A DNA stretch of 64,000 nt from contig NZ_JAASQU010000001.1 of the NCBI RefSeq assembly GCF_011762005.1, forward strand, positions 62,001 to 126,000. The letters run 5' to 3'. Numbering within the stretch: the stretch's first letter is position 1; the number at the start of each line of letters is the position of its first letter. The stretch is from Qipengyuania flava (GTDB taxonomy: Bacteria > Pseudomonadota > Alphaproteobacteria > Sphingomonadales > Sphingomonadaceae). The notes below the pieces were generated by a model that made no database searches, was not told the origin of the DNA, and saw only the letters and a list, made by a program, of their open reading frames with translations. A program made the translations under genes and the position numbers. Below, in pieces: positions 8,753 to 18,334 of this stretch.

Positions 8753-10315
8753 ATGACCACCGCAGCCGAGCTCTGGACCCGCCTCGACACCCTGCCGCGC
8801 CCGACGCTGGGCGAATTGTTCAGCGCCGTGCGCGATGGCGGCGAGGGCACCGACGAACCCGGCGGCGCCGAGCGCGTCGCCATGCTGTCTGGCCGGATCG
8901 AGCTGGGCGAGGGCGCGGAGGCGGGCGGGATCCTGTTCGACTGGTCGAAGACGCATCTCGACCGCGCGGTAATCGCCGGGTTCGAACAGCTGGCCGAGGC
9001 GATGGATTTCGCTGGCATGCGCGCAAAGCTGTTTGGCGGCGAGGTGGTCAACCCGACCGAAGGCCGCGCCGCAGACCACGCGACGCTGCGCGGCACGGGC
9101 GATGAAGCCAAGGTGGAAGAGGCGATGGCACTGATCGACCGCATGGGCATGCTGGTCGAAGCGATCCACCAGGGCGCGCTGGGCGAAGTCGAACACCTCA
9201 TCCACATCGGCATCGGCGGCAGCGCGCTCGGCCCCGCGCTGGGTGTCGATGCGCTCAGCCGCGATCTCGCCTATTGCGATGTCCATGTCGTTTCCAACAT
9301 CGACGGCGTCGCGCTGGAAGAGGCGTTCGCCAAATGCGATCCGGCCAAGACGCTGATCGCGGTGGCAAGCAAGACCTTCACCACCATCGAGACTATGACC
9401 AATGCCGAAAGCGCGCTCAAATGGCTGCGCGACAATGGCGTATCCGATCCCGGCGGGCGCGTGATCGCGCTGACCGCCAACCCCGAAGGCGCGGTCGAAT
9501 GGGGCGTCGATGAAACGCGTATCCTGCCGTTCCAGGAAAGCGTGGGCGGGCGCTATTCGATCTGGTCCTCGATCGGTTTCCCGATCGCGATGGCGGTGGG
9601 GATGGACGATTTCCGCGCCATGCTCGCCGGGGCCAAGGCGGTGGACGAACATTTCCGCGACACCGACGGCGCGGCCAACCTCGTGCTGCGCGCGAGTTTC
9701 GCCGATCTCTATTACACCCGCGTGCGCGGCTGCCAGACGCGCGCCGTGTTCGCCTATGACGAACGGTTGGGGCTGTTCCCCGACTACCTCCAGCAGCTCG
9801 AGATGGAGAGCAACGGCAAGCGCGTCACTGCCGACATGCAACCCGTCGACGGCCCGACCGCGCCGATCACCTGGGGCGGGGTGGGCACCGATGCGCAGCA
9901 TGCGGTGTTCCAGCTGCTCCACCAGGGCACGCATTTGATCCCGGTCGATTTCATCGCCAGCGTCGCGCCGGGCGACGAGCTCGACCCCGCGCACCATCGC
10001 ATCCTGCTGATGAACTGCTTTGCGCAGGGCGCTGCGCTGATGGCAGGCAAGGCGGGCGAGGACCCCGCGCGCAACTACCCCGGCGACCGTCCCAGCGCGA
10101 CGATCCTGTGCGACGATCTCGACGCCGCCGCGCTGGGCGCGCTGATCGCCTTCCACGAACACCGCGTCTTCGCCAGCGCGGTGCTGATGGGCATCAATCC
10201 CTTCGACCAGTTCGGCGTGGAGCTCGGCAAACAGATGGCCAAGGCAATCGAGCAGGGCGGCGAGGAATTCGACGCGAGTACGGAAGCGCTGCTGGCGACG
10301 GCTGGGTTGGGGTGA
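8753..10315 (+). CDS. pgi: Glucose-6-phosphate isomerase
   Basis: Interconverts glucose-6-phosphate and fructose-6-phosphate. 520 residues. PGI signature 1 is ESVGGRYSIWSSIG; the GIGGSALGP phosphate-binding loop is in the first third; active-site elements near the end are LLHQGTHLIPVDF (His) and FDQFGVELGKQMA (Lys). I chose ATG 8753 since the N-terminus MTTAAELWTRLD fits the family; an upstream extension would run through the lepB promoter region. Stops six bases before the convergent transporter gene. Confidence 0.97.
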   Translation: MTTAAELWTRLDTLPRPTLGELFSAVRDGGEGTDEPGGAERVAMLSGRIELGEGAEAGGILFDWSKTHLDRAVIAGFEQLAEAMDFAGMRAKLFGGEVVNPTEGRAADHATLRGTGDEAKVEEAMALIDRMGMLVEAIHQGALGEVEHLIHIGIGGSALGPALGVDALSRDLAYCDVHVVSNIDGVALEEAFAKCDPAKTLIAVASKTFTTIETMTNAESALKWLRDNGVSDPGGRVIALTANPEGAVEWGVDETRILPFQESVGGRYSIWSSIGFPIAMAVGMDDFRAMLAGAKAVDEHFRDTDGAANLVLRASFADLYYTRVRGCQTRAVFAYDERLGLFPDYLQQLEMESNGKRVTADMQPVDGPTAPITWGGVGTDAQHAVFQLLHQGTHLIPVDFIASVAPGDELDPAHHRILLMNCFAQGAALMAGKAGEDPARNYPGDRPSATILCDDLDAAALGALIAFHEHRVFASAVLMGINPFDQFGVELGKQMAKAIEQGGEEFDASTEALLATAGLG

Positions 10316-10321
10316 GCAGCC

Positions 10322-11563
10322 TCAAACCAGCACGAAATACATCACCGCCAACGCGCCCATCACGACCACGCCGGTGAGGCTCAGCGCCTTGATCGCGGCG
10401 CTGGGCCGCGCGTCTTCGGGCATCTCGCAGCGCGTCACCACGAGGTAGTTCAGCAGCGCCAGCAGCGGTGCGACCACGAAGGTCGCGCTGGTGACGAAAT
10501 CGAGGAAGGTGGTGAAGGCGCGCATCGCGGTGAACAGCACCACGATCGACAGTCCGGCCATCGCCAGCGTGCTGAGAGCGTACTGCCTGCGCGTGCCGCT
10601 CTCCTGGTGCGCTCCGCGCAGCACCTGGATCGCCGCGGGCAGCGCGCGGGCATAGGCGTCGATCGCGGCGATCACCGTCGTCAGCATGACCGACAGCGCG
10701 GCCACGGCGGCGAGCGCGGCGGCACTCGGCCCGAGCGCCTCGCGGTAGAGGTCGACCAGCTGGCCCGCGAACCCCGGCGCGTCGGACAGCGGGGTGATAA
10801 CCTGTGCATGCATCACGCCCGCGCCCATGATGCAGAAGCACAGCGCCATCAGCGTGGTCATGACATAGGGCCACAGGAAACTGCTCCGCGCCTCCGCAAG
10901 CGTGGGATGTGCCCCTTCGGGTAGGGTGCGGTCCGCCTCCACCTTCCACAGCGACAGTGCGACCGAGACATCGAGCGGGTTGGGCATGAAGCCCGCCAGC
11001 GCGACGATGAACAGCAGCGCGGTGGCCTGCCGCGTCCACCCGAAATCGGTCAGCGTGGCCCATTCGACGCGCGGCAGGACCATGACGGTGGCTGCCACCG
11101 TCGCGATGACGAGAAAGGCGAGCAGCACGCCGTTGACCCGGTCGAGCAGCCGGTACCCGCCCGCGAACAGCAGCGCGGCGGCGAGCGCGATCACCAGCGA
11201 TGCCATGACCGGCAGCGGCAGCAGCGGCCCGAAGATCGCCGCGAAAATCCCCGCGGTCGCCGCGCCCAGCGCCGCATAGACGATTGGCACGAGCGGGATC
11301 ACCGCGAGGAGGAACAGCCATACCGCCCAGCGGCCCAGTTCGCGATAGCCGGACAGCAGCGACCGCCCGCGCGCATGCGCGTAATCGACGCCGAAGCGGT
11401 AGGCGGGATATTTGAGCAGGGTCGACAGCACGATCACGCCCATCATCGCGACGCCGAACATCGCGCCCGCACGGGTGGACTGGACGAGGTGCGAGGTGCC
11501 GATCGCGGCGCCGGTGAAAATCAGCCCGGGACCCGCCAGGCGGCGCAGGATTGCGTTTCTCAT
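10322..11563 (-). CDS. Nramp-related membrane transporter lacking canonical metal-site residues
   Basis: 413-residue protein with about eleven hydrophobic helices and an Nramp-like (LeuT-fold) layout. It opens with RRLAGPGLIF as Nramp proteins do, but where Nramp has DPGN in helix 1 this has G22-TSH, and where helix 6 has MPH it has M193-PNP. These residues bind Mn2+/Fe2+ in true MntH, so Mn2+ import is doubtful; Nramp-related proteins without them are known and may carry other substrates. ATG 11563 is preferred; upstream read-through to 11782 would be Arg-rich and non-membrane. The divergent DEAD-box gene lies 300 bases away, with a palindrome between. Confidence 0.75.
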   Translation of the reverse strand: MRNAILRRLAGPGLIFTGAAIGTSHLVQSTRAGAMFGVAMMGVIVLSTLLKYPAYRFGVDYAHARGRSLLSGYRELGRWAVWLFLLAVIPLVPIVYAALGAATAGIFAAIFGPLLPLPVMASLVIALAAALLFAGGYRLLDRVNGVLLAFLVIATVAATVMVLPRVEWATLTDFGWTRQATALLFIVALAGFMPNPLDVSVALSLWKVEADRTLPEGAHPTLAEARSSFLWPYVMTTLMALCFCIMGAGVMHAQVITPLSDAPGFAGQLVDLYREALGPSAAALAAVAALSVMLTTVIAAIDAYARALPAAIQVLRGAHQESGTRRQYALSTLAMAGLSIVVLFTAMRAFTTFLDFVTSATFVVAPLLALLNYLVVTRCEMPEDARPSAAIKALSLTGVVVMGALAVMYFVLV

Positions 11564-11863
11564 CGTAGTTCCCCCAAGGCGCCCCCAGGCCAACGATGCT
11601 TCCGAAATTGCCCCGCGCGCAAGCGAAATGATCGTTCGCACTTGCGAAACAAATTGACTTTTGCGGGCAATGCGCCCATTTGCCGGGCCATCGAAGCGCG
11701 CTAGCCAGCGTGAAGCGGCGATGACGATACATCCATCGCCCCGGCCGCGCCTCGGTCCATTTTTCCAGACTTCCCTTTTCACGCGGGTGGTTACAACCTC
11801 CGCGACCGCGCCCGGAATCCGCCATGGATTGTCGTGCGCGCCGCATTACGAATGCGAGTTTTC
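11564..11863. promoter_or_regulatory. 300-base divergent intergenic region
   Basis: Separates the leftward Nramp-related gene from the rightward DEAD-box gene. It contains a 14-base palindrome (TTCGCA-CT-TGCGAA, 11635-11648) about 72 bases upstream of the transporter start, and a TTGACT that could be a -35 box on the plus strand at about 11654, though no convincing -10 follows. No gene is visible in it. Confidence 0.35.
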
Positions 11864-13273
11864 ATGACGCAATCCAACGACGATCTTCGTTTCGAAGACC
11901 TCGGGCTGTCGCAGCCCGTCCTCCAGGCCCTCGACCTCAAGGGCTACAACACTCCCACGCCGATCCAGGCGCAGGCGATCCCGCCCGTGCTCGAGGGGCG
12001 CGACCTGATGGGTATCGCGCAGACCGGCACCGGCAAGACCGCCGCCTTCATGCTGCCCAGCATCGACCGGCTGCGCGAAGCCGACAAGCAGACGCCGTTC
12101 AAGTCGTGCCGCATGCTGGTGCTTGCGCCGACACGCGAACTGGCCGGCCAGATCGCGCAGAACGCCAAGGATTACGGCGCGCTCGCCGGGCTCAAGGTGC
12201 ACTCCATCGTCGGCGGCACCTCGGTCAACAAGGACCGCAACAAGCTGCATCGCGGCACCGATATCCTCGTCGCGACGCCGGGCCGCCTGCTCGACCTGAT
12301 CGACCAGAAGGCCTTCACGCTCGACAAGGTCGAAGTGCTGGTGCTCGACGAGGCCGACCAGATGCTCGACCTCGGCTTCATCCACGCGTTGCGGCGGATC
12401 AGCCAACTGGTCCCCGAAGACCGCCAGACGTTGTTCTTCAGCGCCACCATGCCCAAGCAGATCCAGGAACTGGTCGGCAAATACTGCCGCAATCCGGTCA
12501 AGGTCTCGGTGACGCCCGAAAGCACCACTGCCGAACGGATCGACCAGTTCCTCTTCATGGTCCAGCAGGACGAGAAGCAGACGCTGCTCGAGATGATCCT
12601 GTCCGAACGCCACCCGGTGCCGGGCAAGTTCGAGCGCGTGCTGATCTTCGCGCGCACCAAGCATGGCTGCGACCGGATCGTGAAGAAGCTGTCGCAGAGC
12701 GGCATTCCTGCCAATGCGATCCACGGCAACAAGAGCCAGCCGCAGCGCGAACGCGCACTGGGCGAGTTCCGCAGCGCCAAGACGCCGATCCTCGTCGCGA
12801 CCGATGTCGCCGCGCGCGGGATCGACATCCCGGGTGTCAGCCACGTGCTCAATTACGAGCTGCCCAACGTGCCCGAACAATATGTCCACCGCATCGGCCG
12901 CACCGCGCGCGCCGGGCGCGATGGCATCGCGATTGCCTTCTGTGCCGAGGACGAGCGCGATTACCTCAAGGACATCCGCAAGAAAACCGACGCGGAGTTC
13001 GAGCGACTGGCGCTGCCCGACAATTTCCGCGCAGTGGTCGAGGGCGTCGGCCCCACCAAGCGCGAACAGAAACCGCGCCTCGCACGGCCCAAGGTTCGTC
13101 CCGCGGGCGATGCCGCACGCAAACCGAAGCCCAAGCAGAAGCACACTGCGCGCAAGGGCAAGCCCGCAGGGGCAGGTTCGGGTGGTGCCGGCGCGGGTGC
13201 GGGTCGTCCCGGCGGCAATCGCACTCGTAGCCGCAACCGGCGGCGCAGCGGTGGCGGCGCGCCGCGCGGCTGA
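11864..13273 (+). CDS. DEAD-box RNA helicase, RhlE-like
   Basis: ATP-dependent RNA helicase. From ATG 11864 the protein is 469 residues: Q-motif region (PTPIQ, 31-35), motif I AQTGTGKT (52-59), PTREL, motif II DEAD (162-165), motif III SAT (193-195), and motif VI HRIGRTARAG. After the two RecA domains comes a basic, Lys/Arg/Gly-rich disordered tail, typical of RhlE-type helicases, that probably anchors RNA. Upstream ATG at 11852 is also possible; neither has a strong ribosome binding site. Confidence 0.93.
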   Translation: MTQSNDDLRFEDLGLSQPVLQALDLKGYNTPTPIQAQAIPPVLEGRDLMGIAQTGTGKTAAFMLPSIDRLREADKQTPFKSCRMLVLAPTRELAGQIAQNAKDYGALAGLKVHSIVGGTSVNKDRNKLHRGTDILVATPGRLLDLIDQKAFTLDKVEVLVLDEADQMLDLGFIHALRRISQLVPEDRQTLFFSATMPKQIQELVGKYCRNPVKVSVTPESTTAERIDQFLFMVQQDEKQTLLEMILSERHPVPGKFERVLIFARTKHGCDRIVKKLSQSGIPANAIHGNKSQPQRERALGEFRSAKTPILVATDVAARGIDIPGVSHVLNYELPNVPEQYVHRIGRTARAGRDGIAIAFCAEDERDYLKDIRKKTDAEFERLALPDNFRAVVEGVGPTKREQKPRLARPKVRPAGDAARKPKPKQKHTARKGKPAGAGSGGAGAGAGRPGGNRTRSRNRRRSGGGAPRG

Positions 13274-13281
13274 TCCCTGAC

Positions 13282-14373
13282 CTATGCGGGCCCTGCTCCG
13301 GCGGGGCCTGCATCCGCTTCCAGCAACCTTAGGCGAGCGAATGCTTCGGGCTGGTGATCCGCCAGCCATTCGAGCATGCCTTCGCGGATATCGCAGCGCA
13401 GGTCGAACAGCGTGGGCGAATCCTTTGCGCTCATCAGCAGCCGGACCTCGATCGCGTCGCGCGTGGTCTCGGTCACCTGCACCACCTGCACGCGGCGGTC
13501 CCAGCGCGGATTGTCGGCGATCTGGCGCTCGAACTCTGCGCGGATCGGCCCGATCCGGGTGGCTGGGTCGAGATAGAGCATGACCGAGCCGAGCAATTGC
13601 GCGGTCTTCTTGGTCCAGTTCTGGAACGCGCCTTCGAGGAATTGCGAGGTCGGCACGATCAGCCGCCGCTCGTCCCAGATCTTGACCACCACATAGGTCG
13701 TGCGGATGTCCTCGATTCGTCCCCATTCGCCTTCGATGATCACCACGTCGTCGATGTTGATCGGTTCGGTCAGCGCCATCTGCACGCCCGCGATCAGCGA
13801 TTTGAGCGCGGGCTGCGCGGCGGCCCCCACTGCAAGGCCTGCAAGCCCCGCCGAGGCGACCAGCGTCACTCCGATGTCGCGCACGCCGGGGATCGACAGC
13901 AGCACCAGCCCCACGGTCACGAAGATGATGATGAAAGTGGCGATGCGGCTCAGCATGGTCAGCTTGGTGCGCTGCCGCCGCGCGGCGAGATTGTCCTCCA
14001 CCGAGATATCCGCGCGCAGCTTCATCGCCTCGATTAGCGCCTGCAAAATCGCCAGCGCGATCCACCCGATCACTGCGGGCATGACGAAGCCGGCGACGCG
14101 CTCCCACACCGTCTCGAAAGCGGGGATCTCGCGCGCGGTCAGCACCAGCGCCAGCGCGACCAGTGCGAAGCGCGTGGGCATGGCGAGCCGCCGCACCAGC
14201 ATTTCGTCGGCCTCGCTCCGCGTGCGGCCGACCACGCGCCGCAGCAGGCGGAACACCACATGGTGCAGCAGCAGCGCGGCCAGAGTGGCGATAACGGCCA
14301 GCGCCAGCAAGTTCCATGGATGTGGCAGGATCGCCGTCCCTTCGGCGGCGTAATCGGCAAGCGTATCGGTCAT
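13282..14373 (-). CDS. MscS-family mechanosensitive ion channel
   Basis: 363-residue membrane protein. Three or four hydrophobic helices precede the Ala/Gly-rich pore helix (GLAGLAVGAAAQPALKSLIAG region), followed by the MscS beta domain (TEPINIDDVVIIEGEWGRIEDI) and a cytoplasmic alpha/beta domain. Such channels release solutes upon hypo-osmotic shock. It converges with the helicase gene, 8 bases apart, and diverges from glutathione reductase. Confidence 0.93.
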   Translation of the reverse strand: MTDTLADYAAEGTAILPHPWNLLALAVIATLAALLLHHVVFRLLRRVVGRTRSEADEMLVRRLAMPTRFALVALALVLTAREIPAFETVWERVAGFVMPAVIGWIALAILQALIEAMKLRADISVEDNLAARRQRTKLTMLSRIATFIIIFVTVGLVLLSIPGVRDIGVTLVASAGLAGLAVGAAAQPALKSLIAGVQMALTEPINIDDVVIIEGEWGRIEDIRTTYVVVKIWDERRLIVPTSQFLEGAFQNWTKKTAQLLGSVMLYLDPATRIGPIRAEFERQIADNPRWDRRVQVVQVTETTRDAIEVRLLMSAKDSPTLFDLRCDIREGMLEWLADHQPEAFARLRLLEADAGPAGAGPA

Positions 14374-14525
14374 GCGGTCTCCCGTTGGATGGCTGCGGCA
14401 GGCACAGCATCCCCTCCCAGGGACTGCCGGATCAATGGGCCGACCCGCCGCGCGGTTCCCGCTTGCCCCTTGTGCCGCGCCGGGGCAGGCCCCAAGTGCG
14501 GGCGCGCAACAGACGGAGACAGGTT

Positions 14526-15890
14526 TTGGCGGCAGGCACCAGCGGCGAGTATGATTTCGACCTTTTCACCATCGGCGCGGGCTCGGGCGGCGTGCGCGCC
14601 AGCCGCGTGGCGGCGGCGCATGGCGCGAAGGTGGCGGTGGCCGAGGAACACCGCGTCGGCGGAACCTGCGTCATCCGCGGCTGCGTACCCAAGAAGATGC
14701 TCGTTTACGGCGCGCATTTCGCCGAAGACCTGAAGGACGCACGCAATTTCGGCTGGTCGACCGAGAACGCGACCTTCGACTGGATCACGCTTCGCGACAA
14801 TGTGCTGAAGGACGTCGAGCGGATCGAGGGCGCCTATACCAACACGCTCGAAAGCCACGAGGTGACGATCTTCAAGGAGCGTGCCGAGATCACCGGCCCG
14901 CATGAAATCACGCTGGCCAGCGGCAAGGTCGTGACCGCAAAGACCATATTGATCGCCACCGGCGCCCGCCCGCGCATGCCCGAATGCCAAGGCGCCGAAC
15001 ATGCGATCAGTTCGAACGAGGCGTTCCATCTCGACGAATTGCCCAAGAAGATCATCATCGCGGGCGGCGGCTATATCGCCAATGAATTCGCCGGCATCTT
15101 CAACGAGTTCGGCAGCGAAGTTCACATCGTCAATCGCGGCGACCGGTTGCTGCGCAGCTATGACGAGGCGGTGCGCGACCGGCTGCTGCAGATTTCGACG
15201 ATGAAGGGCATCCAGTTCCGCTTCAACACCACCTTCGAATATATCAAGCCGTGCGATGAAGGCGGCTATTTCGTGAAGATGTCCGATTGCGACGAGGAAA
15301 AGGCCGATCTGGTCATGTTCGCGGTTGGCCGCGTGCCCAACACCGAAGGGCTGGGCCTCGAGAATGCCGGCGTCGAACTGGGCGAGGGCGGCGAGGTCAA
15401 GGTCGACCGTTTCAGCAAGACCAATGTCGACCATATCTATGCCGTCGGTGACGTGACCGACCGCGTGCAGCTGACCCCGGTGGCGATCCGCGAGGGCCAG
15501 GCCTTCGCCGACAGCGTCTTCGGCGGACACGACCCGATCGCGGTCGATCACAGCTGCATCCCCAGCGCGGTGTTCAGCCATCCGCCGATCGCCGCGGTCG
15601 GCCTGACCGAGGGCGAGGCCAAGAACCAGCTGGGCAGCGTGAAGGTTTACCTGTCGGATTTCCGCCCGATGAAGAACGTGCTCGCCGGGCGCAACGAACG
15701 CAGCCTGATCAAGATGATCTGCGATGGCGACAGCGGGCGCATCGTCGGCATCCACATGATCGCCCCCGAAGCGCCCGAGATGATGCAGGCCGCCGCGATC
15801 GCGGTGAAGGCGGGGCTGACCAAGGAAGATTTCGACGCCACCACTGCGATCCACCCGACCATGGCGGAAGAACTGGTGCTGATGCGCTAG
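14526..15890 (+). CDS. gor: Glutathione-disulfide reductase
   Basis: FAD/NADPH enzyme that regenerates reduced glutathione. From TTG 14526 (GGAGA at -13) it is 454 residues, the usual size. FAD site TIGAGSGGVRASRVAA, redox pair C48/C53 in GGTCVIRGCVPKK, NADPH domain GGGYIANEFAGIF, second FAD motif YAVGDVTDRVQLTPVA, and the C-terminal HPTMAEE with the catalytic His/Glu pair. The frame is open back to 14316 but the extra N-terminus is Arg-rich and not conserved-looking, so the rare TTG start is preferred. Its end overlaps the next, convergent gene by 4 bases. Confidence 0.94.
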   Translation: MAAGTSGEYDFDLFTIGAGSGGVRASRVAAAHGAKVAVAEEHRVGGTCVIRGCVPKKMLVYGAHFAEDLKDARNFGWSTENATFDWITLRDNVLKDVERIEGAYTNTLESHEVTIFKERAEITGPHEITLASGKVVTAKTILIATGARPRMPECQGAEHAISSNEAFHLDELPKKIIIAGGGYIANEFAGIFNEFGSEVHIVNRGDRLLRSYDEAVRDRLLQISTMKGIQFRFNTTFEYIKPCDEGGYFVKMSDCDEEKADLVMFAVGRVPNTEGLGLENAGVELGEGGEVKVDRFSKTNVDHIYAVGDVTDRVQLTPVAIREGQAFADSVFGGHDPIAVDHSCIPSAVFSHPPIAAVGLTEGEAKNQLGSVKVYLSDFRPMKNVLAGRNERSLIKMICDGDSGRIVGIHMIAPEAPEMMQAAAIAVKAGLTKEDFDATTAIHPTMAEELVLMR

Positions 15891-17293
15891 GGCGCGGCTG
15901 CCGCGCCTTCGGCCTCGATGAGCAGCACCCAGTCTTCGCCTTCGCCCGAGGAGGGCGGGACGAAGGACTGGATGCCCTGGCTCTGTTCGGTGCGGAAGCG
16001 GTAGGTCGCGCCATAGCGCGGGTCGAACCATGATTGCGTGTGCATGCCCCCTTCCAGCGCGCCAAGGTCGAGGGTGAAGGGCTCGCCGCGCGGCGAATAG
16101 GCGATGATCCGCCGCCCGTCCGCCGCCCGCGCCAACCGCACCTTGGCGGGGCCGTGCCGCGGGCCGTCGAGGATCAGGTCCTGCCGCGGTTCGAGCGTGG
16201 CGAAGTCCTGCGCTTCCATGAAGCGGCGCAGCAATCCCATCTGGCGCGCCCCGGGATCGTCGATCGCATCGGACCACGGCCGGTTCGCGCCGATCGCGGG
16301 ATCGCGTCCGGGGGCCCACATCTGCCACACATTGTTGTTGCCATAGGTGTGCCCTGCCGCGCCCGCGAGCACTGCCCACCATGCCGCCTGCCGCGCATCG
16401 TCATCGTCGAAGCGCAGCCACGGGTCGTGGCCTTCGTTATAGAAACCCACCGGAATGCCTTCATAGCGCGGTTCTCCGTCGATCACCGGACGGCGCGGGG
16501 TCAGCGCGCGGTCGTGCTCGACATAGAGCCCCGTATCGAGATCGCGCGCCGCATGCGACGACTGGTTCATGTAGAAGTCGAGCCAGTCCGCATCGCGCAC
16601 CTGCACCGATGACAGCCCCGGGCCGCGCGGGTGGAAAGTGATCAGGTGGCGGCCGCCGTCGCCCTCGCGCAGGCCGCGCGCCATCGCGTCGATGATCGCG
16701 CGTTCATTGGTCGAACGCACGTTCGAATCGCCGCCGAGGATCCAGATCACCCCCGCATCGCGGTAGCGTTGCCCGAGGAACCGCCCATAGCTGCGCGCGC
16801 TTTGTGCAGTGAATATCTGCGAACCGCCATCACGCCAGTACCGCCCCCACGAGGGCAGCAGGCCCACGGTGAGCCCGAGCGCATTGGCACGCGCCACGAC
16901 ATGGTCGATATGCGCGAAATAGGCGTCGTTGGGTTGCGCCGGATCGCGCCCCACCAGCGGCAGCTCGCCATAGGCATTGGGTTCGTCCAGCCCGCGCAGT
17001 TCGGCCAGCGCCACCGCCTGGATCACGGTGAACCCCTTGTCTGCGCGGTCCTGCAGATAGGTTTCGGCCTCCTCGCGCGTCAGCCGGTGAAACAGCGCCC
17101 AGGCGGTGTCGCCTAGGTAGAAGAACGGCTTGCCCTCGCTGGTCTGCAGGTAACGCCCGCCGGGGGCGACTTCGAGCATGGGCCGTGCGTGTGCCGCCGG
17201 GGCCGGACCGCCGAGGGCGGCAGCGACCCCGGCCAGCACCAACGCCGCCGCCACCGCGCGCCGTATCGATTTCGGATATGCGAATGTCGTCAT
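15887..17293 (-). CDS. Secreted glycoside hydrolase, GH140/DUF4038 type
   Basis: 468-residue exported protein with an N-terminal signal peptide (hydrophobic 12-30, ending AHA-RP). The body matches the DUF4038 (apiosidase-like GH140) barrel: LGDTAWALFHRLTREEAETYL near the start, then VIWILGGDSN, NQSSHA and IDGEPRYEG, where catalytic carboxylates are expected. The last ~90 residues resemble the beta-sandwich domain (putative collagen-binding, PF12904) usually fused to DUF4038. Probably acts on plant or algal polysaccharide side chains in the periplasm; the exact sugar is not inferable. Upstream at 17324-17338 is a TGGTAACCGGTGTCA box that might be a LacI-type operator, but the symmetry is poor. 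Confidence 0.82.
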   Translation of the reverse strand: MTTFAYPKSIRRAVAAALVLAGVAAALGGPAPAAHARPMLEVAPGGRYLQTSEGKPFFYLGDTAWALFHRLTREEAETYLQDRADKGFTVIQAVALAELRGLDEPNAYGELPLVGRDPAQPNDAYFAHIDHVVARANALGLTVGLLPSWGRYWRDGGSQIFTAQSARSYGRFLGQRYRDAGVIWILGGDSNVRSTNERAIIDAMARGLREGDGGRHLITFHPRGPGLSSVQVRDADWLDFYMNQSSHAARDLDTGLYVEHDRALTPRRPVIDGEPRYEGIPVGFYNEGHDPWLRFDDDDARQAAWWAVLAGAAGHTYGNNNVWQMWAPGRDPAIGANRPWSDAIDDPGARQMGLLRRFMEAQDFATLEPRQDLILDGPRHGPAKVRLARAADGRRIIAYSPRGEPFTLDLGALEGGMHTQSWFDPRYGATYRFRTEQSQGIQSFVPPSSGEGEDWVLLIEAEGAAAAP

Positions 17294-17483
17294 GCTGTCC
17301 TCCCCGCCGAGCGCGTCACTAAATGGTAACCGGTGTCATAAAGTCTGTTCGGGCACTGCCGCAAGTTGAAAAATGAGCGGCTGCGGCAGGGCCACGACTG
17401 GAGATGGGACGGCGGGACGTCGGCGTGGTACAGTGCGCCATCGCGCGGCGCAGGCGCATGTCCGCTTTGCAGGAGTACAGCAT

Positions 17484-18047
17484 ATGACCACCCCACCCGA
17501 TGCTTTCCGCATTCGTGAGGCCGTCGCCTATTTCGACGCCAGCACAGATCTCGAGGAAGCGATCGACGAGCTGCTGAGTTCGGGTTTCGACCGGGCGGAG
17601 ATCAGCCTGCTGGCGACCGAGAAGACGGTCGAGGAGCTGCTTGGTCACCAGTACCACAAGGTCGCCGAGCTGGAGGACGATCCCGCCGTGCCGCGCGCAA
17701 TCTATATCCCGAAGGAATCGATCGGCGACGCGCAGGGCGCGCTGATCGCCACGCCGCTCTATATCGCGGCGGCCACTGCGATCGGCGCCATCGTGGCCTC
17801 GGGCGGCTCGCTGCTCGCAGTGATCGTCGGCGCGGCGGTCGCGGGCGGGGCCGGCGGCGCGCTGGGCGCCAGCCTGGCGAAATTGGTGGGTGACCGGCAC
17901 GCGGAAAACCTGCAGAACCAGCTCGAACATGGCGGCCTGCTGCTCTGGGTGCGCACATGGGACTGCGGCGACGAACGCCGCGCGGTCGAGATCCTGACAG
18001 AGCATTCGGGTCACGATGTCCATGTGCACGGCGCGCCGCAAAGTTGA
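17484..18047 (+). CDS. Glycine-rich membrane protein with YflT/DUF1269-like layout
   Basis: 187 residues from ATG 17484, with AGGAG 9 bases upstream. The first 85 residues are a small soluble alpha/beta domain (REAVAYFDASTDLEEAIDEL), followed by Gly/Ala-rich hydrophobic helices (about 90-135) and a soluble C-terminus with the WVRT stretch. This layout resembles bacterial general-stress proteins of the YflT/17M or DUF1269 type. No catalytic motif seen. Followed after 21 bases by a small gene and likely co-transcribed. Confidence 0.75.
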   Translation: MTTPPDAFRIREAVAYFDASTDLEEAIDELLSSGFDRAEISLLATEKTVEELLGHQYHKVAELEDDPAVPRAIYIPKESIGDAQGALIATPLYIAAATAIGAIVASGGSLLAVIVGAAVAGGAGGALGASLAKLVGDRHAENLQNQLEHGGLLLWVRTWDCGDERRAVEILTEHSGHDVHVHGAPQS

Positions 18048-18068
18048 ACGGATGACAGGAGAAGTTCG

Positions 18069-18305
18069 GTGATCGGGAAGATGGTGGCACTCGGGCTTGC
18101 AGGGCTTGCCGGTTACACGCTGTTCAAACGCAAGGATGCGCCCCGCAACGCTGCCTTTGCGAAAGACCAGCCGCATGATTTCCATACCGACGTGCGCCAT
18201 GCCGGTCCGGGCGCGATGCGCGATCCGGACGCGCGCGAATGGACCGCGACCGACGAAGATCTGGACGAAAGCTTCCCCGCCAGCGACCCGCCGGGTGGCT
18301 ATTGA
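18069..18305 (+). CDS. Small protein with DESFPASDPP motif
   Basis: 78 residues starting with GTG 18069 (GGAGA upstream). A short hydrophobic N-terminus (LGLAGLAGYTLF) is followed by a hydrophilic tail ending in WTATDEDLDESFPASDPPGGY. The DESFPASDPP ending recurs in many small uncharacterised alphaproteobacterial proteins. Function unknown; the operon with the preceding glycine-rich membrane protein suggests an envelope role. Confidence 0.75.
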   Translation: MIGKMVALGLAGLAGYTLFKRKDAPRNAAFAKDQPHDFHTDVRHAGPGAMRDPDAREWTATDEDLDESFPASDPPGGY

Positions 18306-18334
18306 CCGGCGCGGGGCATGACCGGGTAACCTGA

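Noticed and set aside
11846-14410. Very long minus-strand open frame through the helicase and MscS region
   Set aside because: Shadow of real genes in other frames; composition is Arg/Ala-rich and no family motif is present.
17324-17338. LacI-type operator upstream of the GH140-like gene
   Set aside because: Only about half of the positions are symmetric; kept as a remark, not as a feature.
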